NCBI GenBank assembly: GCA_017476665.1
Contig: JAFUZJ010000009.1
Coordinates: 1-39,664, forward strand
DNA: 39,664 nt
Origin: Lachnospiraceae bacterium
GTDB taxonomy: Bacteria; Bacillota; Clostridia; Lachnospirales; Lachnospiraceae
Direction: 5' to 3'
A program made the position numbers and the translations under genes. Position 1 is the first letter of the stretch; the number at the start of each line of letters is the position of its first letter. The notes under the pieces were generated by a model. It was not told where the DNA came from. It did no database searches and worked only from the letters and a program-made list of their open reading frames with translations. Below are positions 16,289 through 25,391 of the stretch, one piece after another.

Positions 16289-17725
16289 TCATTTCACCCG
16301 TTCACTGACATACATCTGCGCCCTCCCCTGAATGACCCGTGCTGTTTCCTCCAAGGTCTTATCGCCGTTGAAATAATAATCCGCCTCCTCCAACAGAATA
16401 CGATAAAGCCGATCGTCCAACGCATTGTGCATCTCTGCAGACGCGATAAGCTCCCGCAGCTTCTCCGCCTGGGCTTCTGAAATGGCATAGATTTCGACAG
16501 GTTCCTCTCCCTCAAACAGAATCTGATTTTTTACCACAGGTTTCCTGTTCCCCTCGGAATCTATTTCATATTCCGCTTCCAGTGCATTTTGTAACTGTGC
16601 TTCGAAAACACTTTTCCGGACGGGAAGTCCCCATTTTAACTGACTCTGCCCTTCCTCCCCCAGACACCAGGCAATGAATTCCCATGCCCGTTCCTTTTGC
16701 TTACTGCTCTTGCTGATCGCCAGCACCGACCTGCCCGGTGTCACCACCGTACCGCTTTCGCCTTCCACCGGAAATCCGATGTAAGTAATGCTTTTCTCCT
16801 CAAAAATATACTCCTCCTCACAAATTTGGTAGACGTCCTCAATCAGAACCGGCATCAGCAGCGCCTTGTTGTCCGCAAAGATCTGCTTTACCGAATAGTC
16901 CTCCGCCATTTTCAATGTATCGGGAAACAGGTTGCAGAAAGCCAGCATGTCCTGAAATTCCTGCCCATCAAACGCACATGTCCCCGTCTCCCAGTCAATA
17001 TAATAATTGATATTACCGGAAAGAATCCACCCCAACACCTGTTTCTTTGTTTCCCCCGGAACCAGGATCCGATCCGCCCTCTGTCTCTCATAACATTCCA
17101 TCATCTCTGCAATATTCCAGTGCTCCAGACCGCCCAGATTCTCCGTCGTTCCCGCAAAAGAGTGTAACGCGAATCCAGTAGGAACCGCATATAATCCGTC
17201 TTTATATCGAAAAACAGAGAGAATATTTTCAAAGTAGTCTTCCATTCCCTCCCTCGCCAAATAGGTCATTAAATCCTCTGTGTAGCATCCCGCAATGTCA
17301 CTGATGGAAAATCCGCCTCCAAAATCAATGATATCCGGACCCTTTCCCGCCATAACTTCCCGCTGCAGTCTGGCAATTCCGTCTTCCTCAGGCTGATCGG
17401 ACCTCGTATAGGTCTGAATCTCAATTTTCCAGGCCGGATGACTTTGGCGGAACGCTTCCACCTGTCTGCGCAATTCTCCGTTTTCTTCAAACATGGCAAT
17501 TGTAAGATTTACCGGTTCACCTGCCAAATCCGGCTCCCCTGCATCCGCAGCATCTGCTGATTCCACGGCTGAGGATTTCTCCTCTCCGCTCCTCCCTACA
17601 CAGGCAGCTCCGAATATTATGATGGTAAACAGGAACACAAAAATCCACCTGTTCCGAAAATATACCTTTTTCTGTTTTCTCACTGACTGTTTCAAAGTTA
17701 CCAACCCTTGATCATGTTTTCCCAA
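16289..17725 (-). CDS. Extracellular solute-binding lipoprotein (family 1), orphan
   Basis: Looks like a sugar-type ABC transporter binding protein. There is no ATG near the N-terminus. The TTG at 17725 lies nine bases after GGGAGG and is the best start; another TTG three codons earlier sits on that site. A hydrophobic segment ends in the lipobox FGAAC. The mature part begins with an acidic linker and NLTIAMFEENGELRRQVEAF, typical of SBP_bac_1, with the GPDIIDFGG and RSVLAISKSSKQKERAWEFI segments that mark this fold. No permease or ATPase gene is nearby, so it may serve a transporter elsewhere or have a sensing role with the lipoprotein gene upstream. Confidence 0.82.
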   Translation of the reverse strand: MGKHDQGLVTLKQSVRKQKKVYFRNRWIFVFLFTIIIFGAACVGRSGEEKSSAVESADAADAGEPDLAGEPVNLTIAMFEENGELRRQVEAFRQSHPAWKIEIQTYTRSDQPEEDGIARLQREVMAGKGPDIIDFGGGFSISDIAGCYTEDLMTYLAREGMEDYFENILSVFRYKDGLYAVPTGFALHSFAGTTENLGGLEHWNIAEMMECYERQRADRILVPGETKKQVLGWILSGNINYYIDWETGTCAFDGQEFQDMLAFCNLFPDTLKMAEDYSVKQIFADNKALLMPVLIEDVYQICEEEYIFEEKSITYIGFPVEGESGTVVTPGRSVLAISKSSKQKERAWEFIAWCLGEEGQSQLKWGLPVRKSVFEAQLQNALEAEYEIDSEGNRKPVVKNQILFEGEEPVEIYAISEAQAEKLRELIASAEMHNALDDRLYRILLEEADYYFNGDKTLEETARVIQGRAQMYVSERVK

Positions 17726-17817
17726 TTTCCACAACCTCCCTGTCTGGCATTACCTCAACCTTTTTTGCCGCCTGACCTTCCCGACTCATTTTCCTGTCAA
17801 TCCGATTTCTCTCCGAC

Positions 17818-18972
17818 TCACCTGCCTGCAGGAACATAATAGAATCGAATCTCCGGTTCCGATGCCAGAAGGCACAGCCTTCCGTCCCGCAAAAAACCAC
17901 CTTCCGCAGCATTCGACCCCGGAACCGGCATATCCTCTTCTGCCACCCGGTGCTCCACCTCACTATCACCGTCGCTGTACGCATAGATTCCGCCCAACTT
18001 GTTATATAGCAGGATATCCGTATCCGTTCCGGCAGCAACACACGAAAACCACGCTCTCACATCCGGCAATGTCACTCCGCAGGAGACAAATTGCTCCGTT
18101 CCGGAAGCATCCGCCTCCAGCCTTCCCAGATAACGATTGCCCTCTTGATCCACACAGGTACAATAGATGCTCCCATTCTTTCCCACACCAATCCCTTCGA
18201 TCATGCTGCATCCCGCGCAGTCAATCACCTGAACCGTACTGCCATCCGCCGATACTTTTACAATCGACGCCCAACTCTCATGGGAACTGCTCTCCATATA
18301 ATAATTGCCCTCCACGTCTACGGAGAAACAATAAGGACACCCCTTCAATACGCGTTCCTCCTCGGAATACAAACATTCAGACAGATCCAGCATTTTTTGC
18401 TGCCTCCCTTCGCTGTCCATAACTGTGATACAGCATTTTGCAAAATCCAGCACATAGGAGGTTCCATATTGGTCGATCATGGGTTTCACGCTCATCCACA
18501 AAATATGACACCTGTTCTGCTCATCTACTCTCATCCGCATCGCCTTCATAATGCTTCCGTCCGGCTTCGCACTCTCAAAGGGAATCTCACATTCCCGGAA
18601 AACATCTCCCTCCTTGTCCATGCACCCCAGAAAATTACTTCCGTCTGCCTTGATTCCATTGACATACAGAACACTTCCACCCGCCGCAAAGACAGAGAGT
18701 TGAAATTCTTCTCCCGCATACGGAATCATTACCGCCCGGTCGGATGCCGGAGCTTTATCAGCTGTTTGCTCTTTATCTGTTGCTTGCTCTGATGTTTTCT
18801 GCTCCGCCGGGTTCTGCGCAGAATCCGTCTCCACATCTGCACTTTGCACCATAGAACTCTCCGACATCACCCCTTCTATTTCCCTGTTGCCCGCACAGGA
18901 CGCAAATCCCAACATCCACAGAACCAGCATGATCAGCGCAAGCGCTGCACATTTTTTGCATTTCATACACAT
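17818..18972 (-). CDS. Lipoprotein, probable beta-propeller, partner of the solute-binding protein
   Basis: The start is placed at ATG 18972 (MCMKCKKCAALALIM) or the ATG two codons later; the longer open frame upstream is not supported. The signal ends in the lipobox GFASC. A Thr/Ala/Glu-rich linker (about 35-75) is followed by repeated segments such as GSVLYVNGIKADGSNFLG, GNYYMESSSHES and GSIYCTCVDQEGNRYLG, which look like propeller blades. Similar propeller lipoproteins sit beside family 1 binding proteins in many Clostridia. It lies about 90 bases upstream of the binding-protein gene in the same direction, probably co-transcribed. The ligand is unknown. Confidence 0.65.
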   Translation of the reverse strand: MCMKCKKCAALALIMLVLWMLGFASCAGNREIEGVMSESSMVQSADVETDSAQNPAEQKTSEQATDKEQTADKAPASDRAVMIPYAGEEFQLSVFAAGGSVLYVNGIKADGSNFLGCMDKEGDVFRECEIPFESAKPDGSIMKAMRMRVDEQNRCHILWMSVKPMIDQYGTSYVLDFAKCCITVMDSEGRQQKMLDLSECLYSEEERVLKGCPYCFSVDVEGNYYMESSSHESWASIVKVSADGSTVQVIDCAGCSMIEGIGVGKNGSIYCTCVDQEGNRYLGRLEADASGTEQFVSCGVTLPDVRAWFSCVAAGTDTDILLYNKLGGIYAYSDGDSEVEHRVAEEDMPVPGSNAAEGGFLRDGRLCLLASEPEIRFYYVPAGR

Positions 18973-19039
18973 ATTCTTATCACCATTTCCAATCAAAATT
19001 TTATATATGAGATTTCCGTGCCAAAAAAACCGCCTCATG

Positions 19040-19388
19040 CCTGTTAAAATCCCATTCTGATCTTAACACGTATGGGACGGGAAAAAGGTGACAAAAACTT
19101 TCAATGTTCCATAACGCCTTCCGCTATACCTGTTATCGCATGCGGATGTTAGGTTAGGAACTCCCTGATTGCCTCCAGAAACCGCCCGATTCCGCCGACT
19201 ATTCTTTCGGCTACCCTCTCGTCCTCTATCCTGAGCTCTCTCAGATTCACCAGCTTTGCCTCTGCGGCAATACCCTTCCATGACCTGAAACCTTCGCGCA
19301 TCCCGCTGTTTAATGAGGTTAATGTCTTCCGGAAATACTTCGGTAAAATCTAGATTTGCAGGAGGTATTCGCACCGTTTTGGCACCGG
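19040..19388. other. Intergenic stretch with a coding-like open frame but no supported gene
   Basis: No long conserved ORF is evident. On the minus strand one frame from 19149 upward reads 50 codons from an ATG at 19301 (MREGFRSWKGIAAEAKLVNL to the TAA) and stays open for 16 more codons upstream to a TAG. It has helix-like composition but no ribosome binding site. A second overlapping frame of 103 codons (19063-19374) has a strange Arg/Gly-rich composition and is probably not real. This could be a decayed gene remnant. Confidence 0.3.
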
Positions 19389-21095
19389 CTATCTATTGAT
19401 CATTACAACCCTGTCAAAATCCTTCTCCCACTCTTCTGTATGCGTGACCATGATCACAAGTTTTCCTTTCATCAATTTTTTCAGCGCCTCATGGATCATA
19501 TCCCTGCTTTCTTCATCTAACGCAGACGATGGCTCATCCATAAACAGTATCGGTGAATTCTTTAAAAACGCTCTGGCTATGGCAATTCTCTGCCTTTGAC
19601 CGCCGGACAGATTTCTTCCACCTTCTGCTACTTGTGTATGATATCCGTCTGCAAATTTCTCAATAAATTCATTCGCATAGGCAAGGCGCGCAGACCTCAC
19701 CACTTCTTCCCCGGTCACAGCAATGGCATCTGTCATGTTCGCTACAGCCGTTTCACTGCCAAAAGCAATGTTTTCCGCAATTGTTCCTTCAAATAGATAG
19801 CATTCCTGCGGAATATATGTAATCAGCTTTCTAAGCTCTCTTATAGATAATTGTCTGATATCCGTACCATTTATTTCAATGGAGCCTGCCTGAACATCAT
19901 AGAAGCGCAATAGCAGTTTTAATAATGTGCTTTTCCCACCACCCGATTTCCCTTTTATCATAAGTTTTTCTTGCGGTTTTATATCAATAGACCAATCCTC
20001 ATATATGTTTTTTTGTGCTTCATAACCAAAGGTAATGTTCTTGATCTTTATAGAGGCTTTGACCACCGCCTCTTCATGACTGTTTTTCTCATTACCAGCT
20101 GCATCTGCTTTGTTGGTTTCTCCCTCTCCATAATTCCACTTTTCTTCGCAGGCCAATTCCAGAAAATCAAAGACACGCCCCGCCTTTACAAGAGAATTGG
20201 TAAATGTAGCGACGGAACTTCCCAGTCTCTGCATGGTACTGCTCAGCGAAATTTGTAGTGTGACCACAGCCATTACCGTTCCATAGTCCAACTGCCCCCT
20301 TGCCGCCAGATAGGTACCTGCAAGAATGGTTCCAAAACTGCCTGTGATTCCCAGCAGGAAACTCAGCATTTCCAACAGAGCCGCCTTCTTTACTCTCACC
20401 ATCTCCTGACGTGTTACAGACTGATTTTCTTCAAAGAAGCGATCTGTAACGATACCGGAGCCGGCATATATTTTTAATACAATAAATCCTGCCAGCAGGT
20501 CGCTTAATTTTCCTGCGAGCCTTACCGCACCATTCTGAACCGTTTGGGCGTTCTTTCGCATTGTCTGATTCAGCCAAACCGTCATGAAACCTGTGAAAAT
20601 ACAGACCAGAAAAGCAATCCCCGCAAGGAGTGGGCTGTACAGCAACATTGCAATAAGCGCCGATACGCCCAAAGTAATCTTACCAAGTACCCAATAGACA
20701 TGCGAAAACCAGGAATCCTTCAGCGAATTTGCGTCCCAGTTCAGTGTTTTGATGCCATCTGCGCTGTGGCTCTTTTCATAAAAATTCATGTCCAGCCGCA
20801 TCAACTTCTGAAAAAGTGCAATCTTTAATTCAAAGACCATCTTTCTTACCAGCTTGATCATGAAATATCTGAGATACGGAAACAGACATTTCAGAACCAC
20901 CACAATCGCACACAGCACTGCTGCCTGTCCAAACAATTGTGTGTCCACGTATTCCACCGCATTCAATGTCTGCTTGTTGATATAGGAGTAGAGTATCTGT
21001 AATGTACTTTCGATCACAAGCGTGGCAATCAGTATTCCCCAGTATAGGTACAGATTTTTCCCCATATATGTAAAGTATCTTTTAAGTTCTTTCAT
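19389..21095 (-). CDS. ABC exporter half-transporter (permease + ATPase), second subunit
   Basis: A 568-residue protein with an N-terminal six-helix exporter domain (about 1-310) and a C-terminal nucleotide-binding domain. Walker A is GKSGGGKST, the Q-loop is TYIPQECYLF, the signature LSGGQRQRIAIARA, Walker B ILFMDEPSSALDEES and the switch His VTHTEEWEK. The start is ATG 21095 (MKELKRYFTYMGKNL), with GAAGGAGGCGAAG upstream, inside the end of the preceding gene. The two genes probably form a heterodimeric exporter of a peptide, lipid or drug. A divergent AraC regulator lies close by. The substrate is not apparent. Confidence 0.9.
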   Translation of the reverse strand: MKELKRYFTYMGKNLYLYWGILIATLVIESTLQILYSYINKQTLNAVEYVDTQLFGQAAVLCAIVVVLKCLFPYLRYFMIKLVRKMVFELKIALFQKLMRLDMNFYEKSHSADGIKTLNWDANSLKDSWFSHVYWVLGKITLGVSALIAMLLYSPLLAGIAFLVCIFTGFMTVWLNQTMRKNAQTVQNGAVRLAGKLSDLLAGFIVLKIYAGSGIVTDRFFEENQSVTRQEMVRVKKAALLEMLSFLLGITGSFGTILAGTYLAARGQLDYGTVMAVVTLQISLSSTMQRLGSSVATFTNSLVKAGRVFDFLELACEEKWNYGEGETNKADAAGNEKNSHEEAVVKASIKIKNITFGYEAQKNIYEDWSIDIKPQEKLMIKGKSGGGKSTLLKLLLRFYDVQAGSIEINGTDIRQLSIRELRKLITYIPQECYLFEGTIAENIAFGSETAVANMTDAIAVTGEEVVRSARLAYANEFIEKFADGYHTQVAEGGRNLSGGQRQRIAIARAFLKNSPILFMDEPSSALDEESRDMIHEALKKLMKGKLVIMVTHTEEWEKDFDRVVMINR

Positions 21096-22704
21096 CTTCG
21101 CCTCCTTCGAGCCTGATAATCTGCCCATTCTCTACAGCATAAACAAGATCATAGTTTTGTATGGTGGATGGCCTGTGTGTCACGGTAATCACCGTCTTGT
21201 CCTTTGGCAATGTTTCTATGGTACGGCAAATAATGCGTTCTGTTTCATCGTCCAGCGCCGAAGTGGGCTCATCAAAGAGATAAATATCCGCATCTTTAAC
21301 AATTGCCCTCGCCATTGCAAGCCGCTGTCTTTGTCCGCCGGACAGGTTGCTTCCTCTTTCCGCCAATATGACATCTGCAAAATTTTCACATCCTGCCTTC
21401 TGGATTGCCTCCTTGATCTGTTCTTTGCTCGCCCCTGGATTTCCAACCCGCACATTCTCCTCCACAGACAAAGGGAACAGAATATCATCCTGCGAAACAT
21501 AAGCGAGTTTTTGCCTGATCTGCTCAGGACAAAGCGTTTTATAATCTCGATCAAATAGTTTGATCCTCCCCTCATCCGGCTCCAAAAATGTGGCAATTAG
21601 CTTTAAGATTGTGCTTTTTCCGCTTCCGCTCCTGCCGACGAAAGCGGCGTGACTGCCTTGAGGAATCTCAAAGCTGATATTTCTCAATACCTTCTCTTCA
21701 TCTGTTCCATACCTGAATGATACCTTTTCAACTTGTATGGCAGTCAGGGGCTGTGGCTTTTCCTCTACGGATTCCCCCTTTCTCTCTTTAGGCATGTCAA
21801 TGATCTCAAACACTCTGGTCACAGAGACAATGGCTGTCTGTGACCGAACCACAAGCTGATAGCACATGGAAAGCGGGTCCACAAGCTTGCGGAGTATGCT
21901 GATATAGGCAATCAAAACACCCAGCGTTATTCTATCCTCCAGTACAGAAAACCCTCCCAGGATTAATGCCAGGGCCACTGGCAGTTCCTGAATTGCCCTG
22001 GATACCGGTTCTAAGTGATATTGCTTCCGATCCGTGTCATTGGATATTTTGAGCAGTCTATGCAGAGCGACATAATACTTTTTTTCCATACGTTCCTGTA
22101 AGTTATACGCTTTAATCGTTGCAGCACCGTCAAACACTTCCTGAATTCGGTTATTTGTCAGTCCCATCTCTCGATTGTAAGCAAACTGCATCAATTTGAT
22201 CGGCTTCATATATCTGACATTGAGCGGAACCAGGATCATCAACGGCACCAGGCAAAAAGAAGCCAGCACCGCATCCATGCGGAACAAATAGCCAGCATAC
22301 ACAAGTCCCATAATGGGCACATAGAGACAATCCTTGAAATAACCCTGAATAAACTCCGCCAAGCCCTCTACATCCGACTCCACCCGCTCCATAATATCGC
22401 CACGGCTATAACTGTTTATATGAATCGGCGCCGCCTGCATAAGTCCCTGCACACAATCCGCTCTCAGGTCTCTTAATAGCCCCGCACCAATATAGCCCGT
22501 CGTATATATGACCAGATAATTGCTGCAAACGCCGATTGCCAGAATAAGAAATATTTGCCACATTGTATTTGATACATCGCGATCCACAAAATGCTTCAAT
22601 ACATTTGTCAACATGACCGTTGAAGCGGAAGCCCCCATACAGGCAACCGCCGCCAATACAATAGAGAAATAGTAATTCTTTACATACTTTATGAGCCTTA
22701 GCAT
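21082..22704 (-). CDS. ABC exporter half-transporter (permease + ATPase), first subunit
   Basis: A 540-residue exporter subunit: membrane domain at about 1-300, ATPase at about 320-540. Walker A is GRSGSGKST, the Q-loop AYVSQDDILFP, the signature LSGGQRQRLAMARA, Walker B IYLFDEPTSALDDET and the switch VTHRPST. The catalytic Glu follows the Walker B Asp in both subunits, so no site is obviously degenerate. AAGGAGTGAATTGTCTAT precedes the ATG. It overlaps the second subunit by 14 bases. It is transcribed away from the AraC-type gene, which may control it. Confidence 0.9.
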   Translation of the reverse strand: MLRLIKYVKNYYFSIVLAAVACMGASASTVMLTNVLKHFVDRDVSNTMWQIFLILAIGVCSNYLVIYTTGYIGAGLLRDLRADCVQGLMQAAPIHINSYSRGDIMERVESDVEGLAEFIQGYFKDCLYVPIMGLVYAGYLFRMDAVLASFCLVPLMILVPLNVRYMKPIKLMQFAYNREMGLTNNRIQEVFDGAATIKAYNLQERMEKKYYVALHRLLKISNDTDRKQYHLEPVSRAIQELPVALALILGGFSVLEDRITLGVLIAYISILRKLVDPLSMCYQLVVRSQTAIVSVTRVFEIIDMPKERKGESVEEKPQPLTAIQVEKVSFRYGTDEEKVLRNISFEIPQGSHAAFVGRSGSGKSTILKLIATFLEPDEGRIKLFDRDYKTLCPEQIRQKLAYVSQDDILFPLSVEENVRVGNPGASKEQIKEAIQKAGCENFADVILAERGSNLSGGQRQRLAMARAIVKDADIYLFDEPTSALDDETERIICRTIETLPKDKTVITVTHRPSTIQNYDLVYAVENGQIIRLEGGEDERT

Positions 22705-22796
22705 ATAGACAATTCACTCCTTGTAAGTTATACTTTTTACAGGATAGCAAAACTGTTTTATGATAACAATTGAAGATATGCAGCAATTAACTATAT

Positions 22797-22821
22797 TTTC
22801 TGCACATACACATTGCAGAAA
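22797..22821. promoter_or_regulatory. Inverted repeat in the exporter/AraC divergent gap, candidate operator
   Basis: TTTCTGCA (22797-22804), nine bases, TGCAGAAA (22814-22821): a perfect 8-bp dyad between two divergent genes. A TATAAG at 22823-22828 just after it could be the -10 box for the regulator. Its role as an AraC binding site is inferred. Confidence 0.4.
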
Positions 22822-22858
22822 GTATAAGAATTAGGAAAAGGACAAAGTGAGGGATATT

Positions 22859-23791
22859 ATGCCGCAGACAGACCGACACAAGGAACGAACCATTCCGATT
22901 GAATTTGACTTTTATGATACCTTGCAGAGCCTGCCGGCAAGGGACAGGTGCTCCATCGTGCTCTTTACCTGCGGAACAGCCACCGTCAACATCAATTCGC
23001 ACTATCAAACCGTACCGGCTCCCAGCGTATTGTGTCTCTCCCAATATGACACGTTTTCACTGGTAAACTCAGACAACTTAAGCGCCAAAACCTTCCATTT
23101 CGATCCGTGGTACATCAAGGCCTGTTTGGCATTTGAAAATCTGGACGAGGATATCGAGATCGATGAGCACTATACCTATGACAGGCAGATGCTATATATG
23201 TTCACAAAGCACAGCGGAAACTTTCAGGGCATTTTCCGCCTGACACCGCAGCAGTACCTTCATATCAATGAGCTCATGCTGATGATCGGCGGGGAGACCT
23301 ATGCACAAAGCGACGGCTTCTGGACTTGCCGCATCCGCCGCATGTTGCTGCAGGCTCTGAATTGCATCTATGACATTTATATGGATCAACGGAAACTACA
23401 CTTCTTTGAATTGACGGAAAATACTAATCCGGCAACAATTTGTGCCGACTACATTCATGCGAACTACAACCGGGAAATTTCTCTGGAAACGCTTTGCAAG
23501 CTTGTGAATTTAAACCGCACATCCCTCAACCAGAGATTCAAGGAACAGTATCAATGCACCTGTATGGAGTATCTGCTGCGCTATCGATTAAAGATTGCCC
23601 AGGAGCTTTTGTCCAATACAAATATGAAGATTGCGGAAGTTGCGGAGAATTGTGGGTTTAAATATGATACTTATTTTGAAAAACAGTTTAAGCACAGATT
23701 GGGGATCTCACCGGCAATGTACCGGAAAAATCCCCTGGGATATACGGCGTTTGAAGGGAATGGGGAGATTAAAAGCATCTCTCAGATGTAA
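22859..23791 (+). CDS. AraC family transcriptional regulator
   Basis: A 310-residue regulator with an N-terminal cupin-like sensor domain (about 1-180) and a C-terminal double HTH. The first HTH reads ISLETLCKLVNLNRTSLNQRFKEQ (quoted as ISLETLCKLVNLNRTSLNQR) and the second contains KIAEVAENCGFKYDTYFEKQFK, ending with the family GISPAMYRK motif. The start is placed at ATG 22859 (MPQTDRHKERTIPIE), preceded by GTGAGGG; a GTG four codons earlier is an alternative. It is divergent from the exporter operon, with an inverted repeat between them, and probably controls it. The inducer is unknown. Confidence 0.88.
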   Translation: MPQTDRHKERTIPIEFDFYDTLQSLPARDRCSIVLFTCGTATVNINSHYQTVPAPSVLCLSQYDTFSLVNSDNLSAKTFHFDPWYIKACLAFENLDEDIEIDEHYTYDRQMLYMFTKHSGNFQGIFRLTPQQYLHINELMLMIGGETYAQSDGFWTCRIRRMLLQALNCIYDIYMDQRKLHFFELTENTNPATICADYIHANYNREISLETLCKLVNLNRTSLNQRFKEQYQCTCMEYLLRYRLKIAQELLSNTNMKIAEVAENCGFKYDTYFEKQFKHRLGISPAMYRKNPLGYTAFEGNGEIKSISQM

Positions 23792-23805
23792 GGGAGTCGA
23801 GTACA

Positions 23806-25164
23806 TTAAGTATACAATTGTGTTTCAAATGATTGTATATAATCCAAAATACCGTCTTTTAATTCCTTTCTCTCCATATCAGCCCAAAAACTTTGTAAAA
23901 AGATACTTATATCAGCCCTTACGCTTTCATCAGCAGACTTCAATACTGTTGCTTTTATCTCAGCACTTATCTCTCCAGAAACATAAAATTCAAATAGAGC
24001 AGCTATCCATAAAGGTATAACCATAACCCAGTTTCGTTTTTGCTCATATTCAGTATAATTTGTGAACAACTCACTTAAGTTCCTTGTAATAATGCATATC
24101 CTGTTCTCTTTACTCATATGATCACTAAATGCTACCGCTCTGCATAGTGCCGCAATATCAAGAAATGAATGAACATATTTATGAAATTTAGATACTTCTA
24201 TCATCTGCACGGTCCCCACAAATTTGCTTCTACCTGCGCAAGTCAAATAGTACCCCCACTCATCATAGATACATCGAATTCCTATTTTATATAAACATTC
24301 CAAATCTATGTGTTTATATATGCTAAGCAGGACTCCAAATATTATTATAAGTCCAATAACCGCAAACAACTTATTTAACATGCCAAATTTCAAGCTTATC
24401 ACAACAATAAATATGCTTACCATTACAAATATCTTCATAAAACATGCTGCTTTTGCATACCATAATTTTCTATGTACTCCGGCCAAATTTACATATTCTA
24501 TCGTACGCAATTCTTTAATTTCTCTATATCTACACATGTATTCAGCAAAATATTTCTCACAATGCTTAATCAATTCGATATCTGATACATTTACCGCCAG
24601 CCCAGGAGTGCGATAGTACAAATCTTTTCTGATACCTTTTGAGGGTAGTTTTTTAGGATAATATTTATTGCTTTCTTTTCGCATTTCAAACATTGCGGCA
24701 AGAAATACCGTTATATATATTGTTATTAATACGTTCAATGTAATTCTACACTCTGAAAATGCTTTAGCATCTTCGGTATCAATGATATATCCTACTAAAC
24801 TAAAAAGAGCCGCTGATACAAAGAGACACCCATTCCATACTGATTGGATATTAAAGTTCTTTTCCTTAATCCAAGTGACAAACATTGGAAATAAAGCAAC
24901 AATAAATATTCCTTTATACCATTCTAAAAGCTTTTTAATCCATACATCGGGGAAAAGCCATATTATAGTGTATATAAACAAACTCATAGAAATTAGCCAA
25001 AAAAATTGTGGCAAAATATCCATTAATTTATCACCCAAACTTTTCACGTTTTCTATTGAGCGTTGGCGCAGTTTATTTTGATATTTTGTTATATCTTTCC
25101 TAAGTGGCAATATTAATAAGAACACCATATCTATAACGATCCACATCGTCAGCAATATATCCAT
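23806..25164 (-). CDS. Multi-pass membrane protein of unknown function
   Basis: I do not recognise this 452-residue protein. Start is ATG 25164 (MDILLTMWIVIDMVF), after AAAAAAGGAAAATATATT; an in-frame TTG ten codons earlier has no site. About five hydrophobic segments lie in residues 1-160, two more around 240-275, and a C-terminal soluble part of about 180 residues contains IYDEWGYYLTCAGRSKFVGT. The gene is clearly more AT-rich than its neighbours and stands alone between the AraC gene and argS, which suggests recent acquisition. It ends 15 bases from the convergent AraC gene. Confidence 0.65.
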   Translation of the reverse strand: MDILLTMWIVIDMVFLLILPLRKDITKYQNKLRQRSIENVKSLGDKLMDILPQFFWLISMSLFIYTIIWLFPDVWIKKLLEWYKGIFIVALFPMFVTWIKEKNFNIQSVWNGCLFVSAALFSLVGYIIDTEDAKAFSECRITLNVLITIYITVFLAAMFEMRKESNKYYPKKLPSKGIRKDLYYRTPGLAVNVSDIELIKHCEKYFAEYMCRYREIKELRTIEYVNLAGVHRKLWYAKAACFMKIFVMVSIFIVVISLKFGMLNKLFAVIGLIIIFGVLLSIYKHIDLECLYKIGIRCIYDEWGYYLTCAGRSKFVGTVQMIEVSKFHKYVHSFLDIAALCRAVAFSDHMSKENRICIITRNLSELFTNYTEYEQKRNWVMVIPLWIAALFEFYVSGEISAEIKATVLKSADESVRADISIFLQSFWADMERKELKDGILDYIQSFETQLYT

Positions 25165-25391
25165 AATATATTTTCCTTTTTTATTTAGAATCAAAATACC
25201 AAAAACTCTTAATGCTATTATTATACTAGTTTATATTAATTTTTCTATATAATTTTATAAAATAAATTTTTATCCCAAACCATAATTCTTAATTTCTCAA
25301 AGATTATAGCATTTTACTTTTTCCATTTGGCTGTATTTTTTCAGAGTCAAAAAAGAACCAGATGCAGGCTGCTGATCAAGTGCTATTTCTT

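Noticed and set aside
17712-18041. 109-codon frame overlapping the end of the propeller-like lipoprotein gene
   Set aside because: It lies mostly inside the lipoprotein gene in another frame and has an unusual Arg/Trp-rich composition; a small frameshifted tail cannot be excluded but is not supported.
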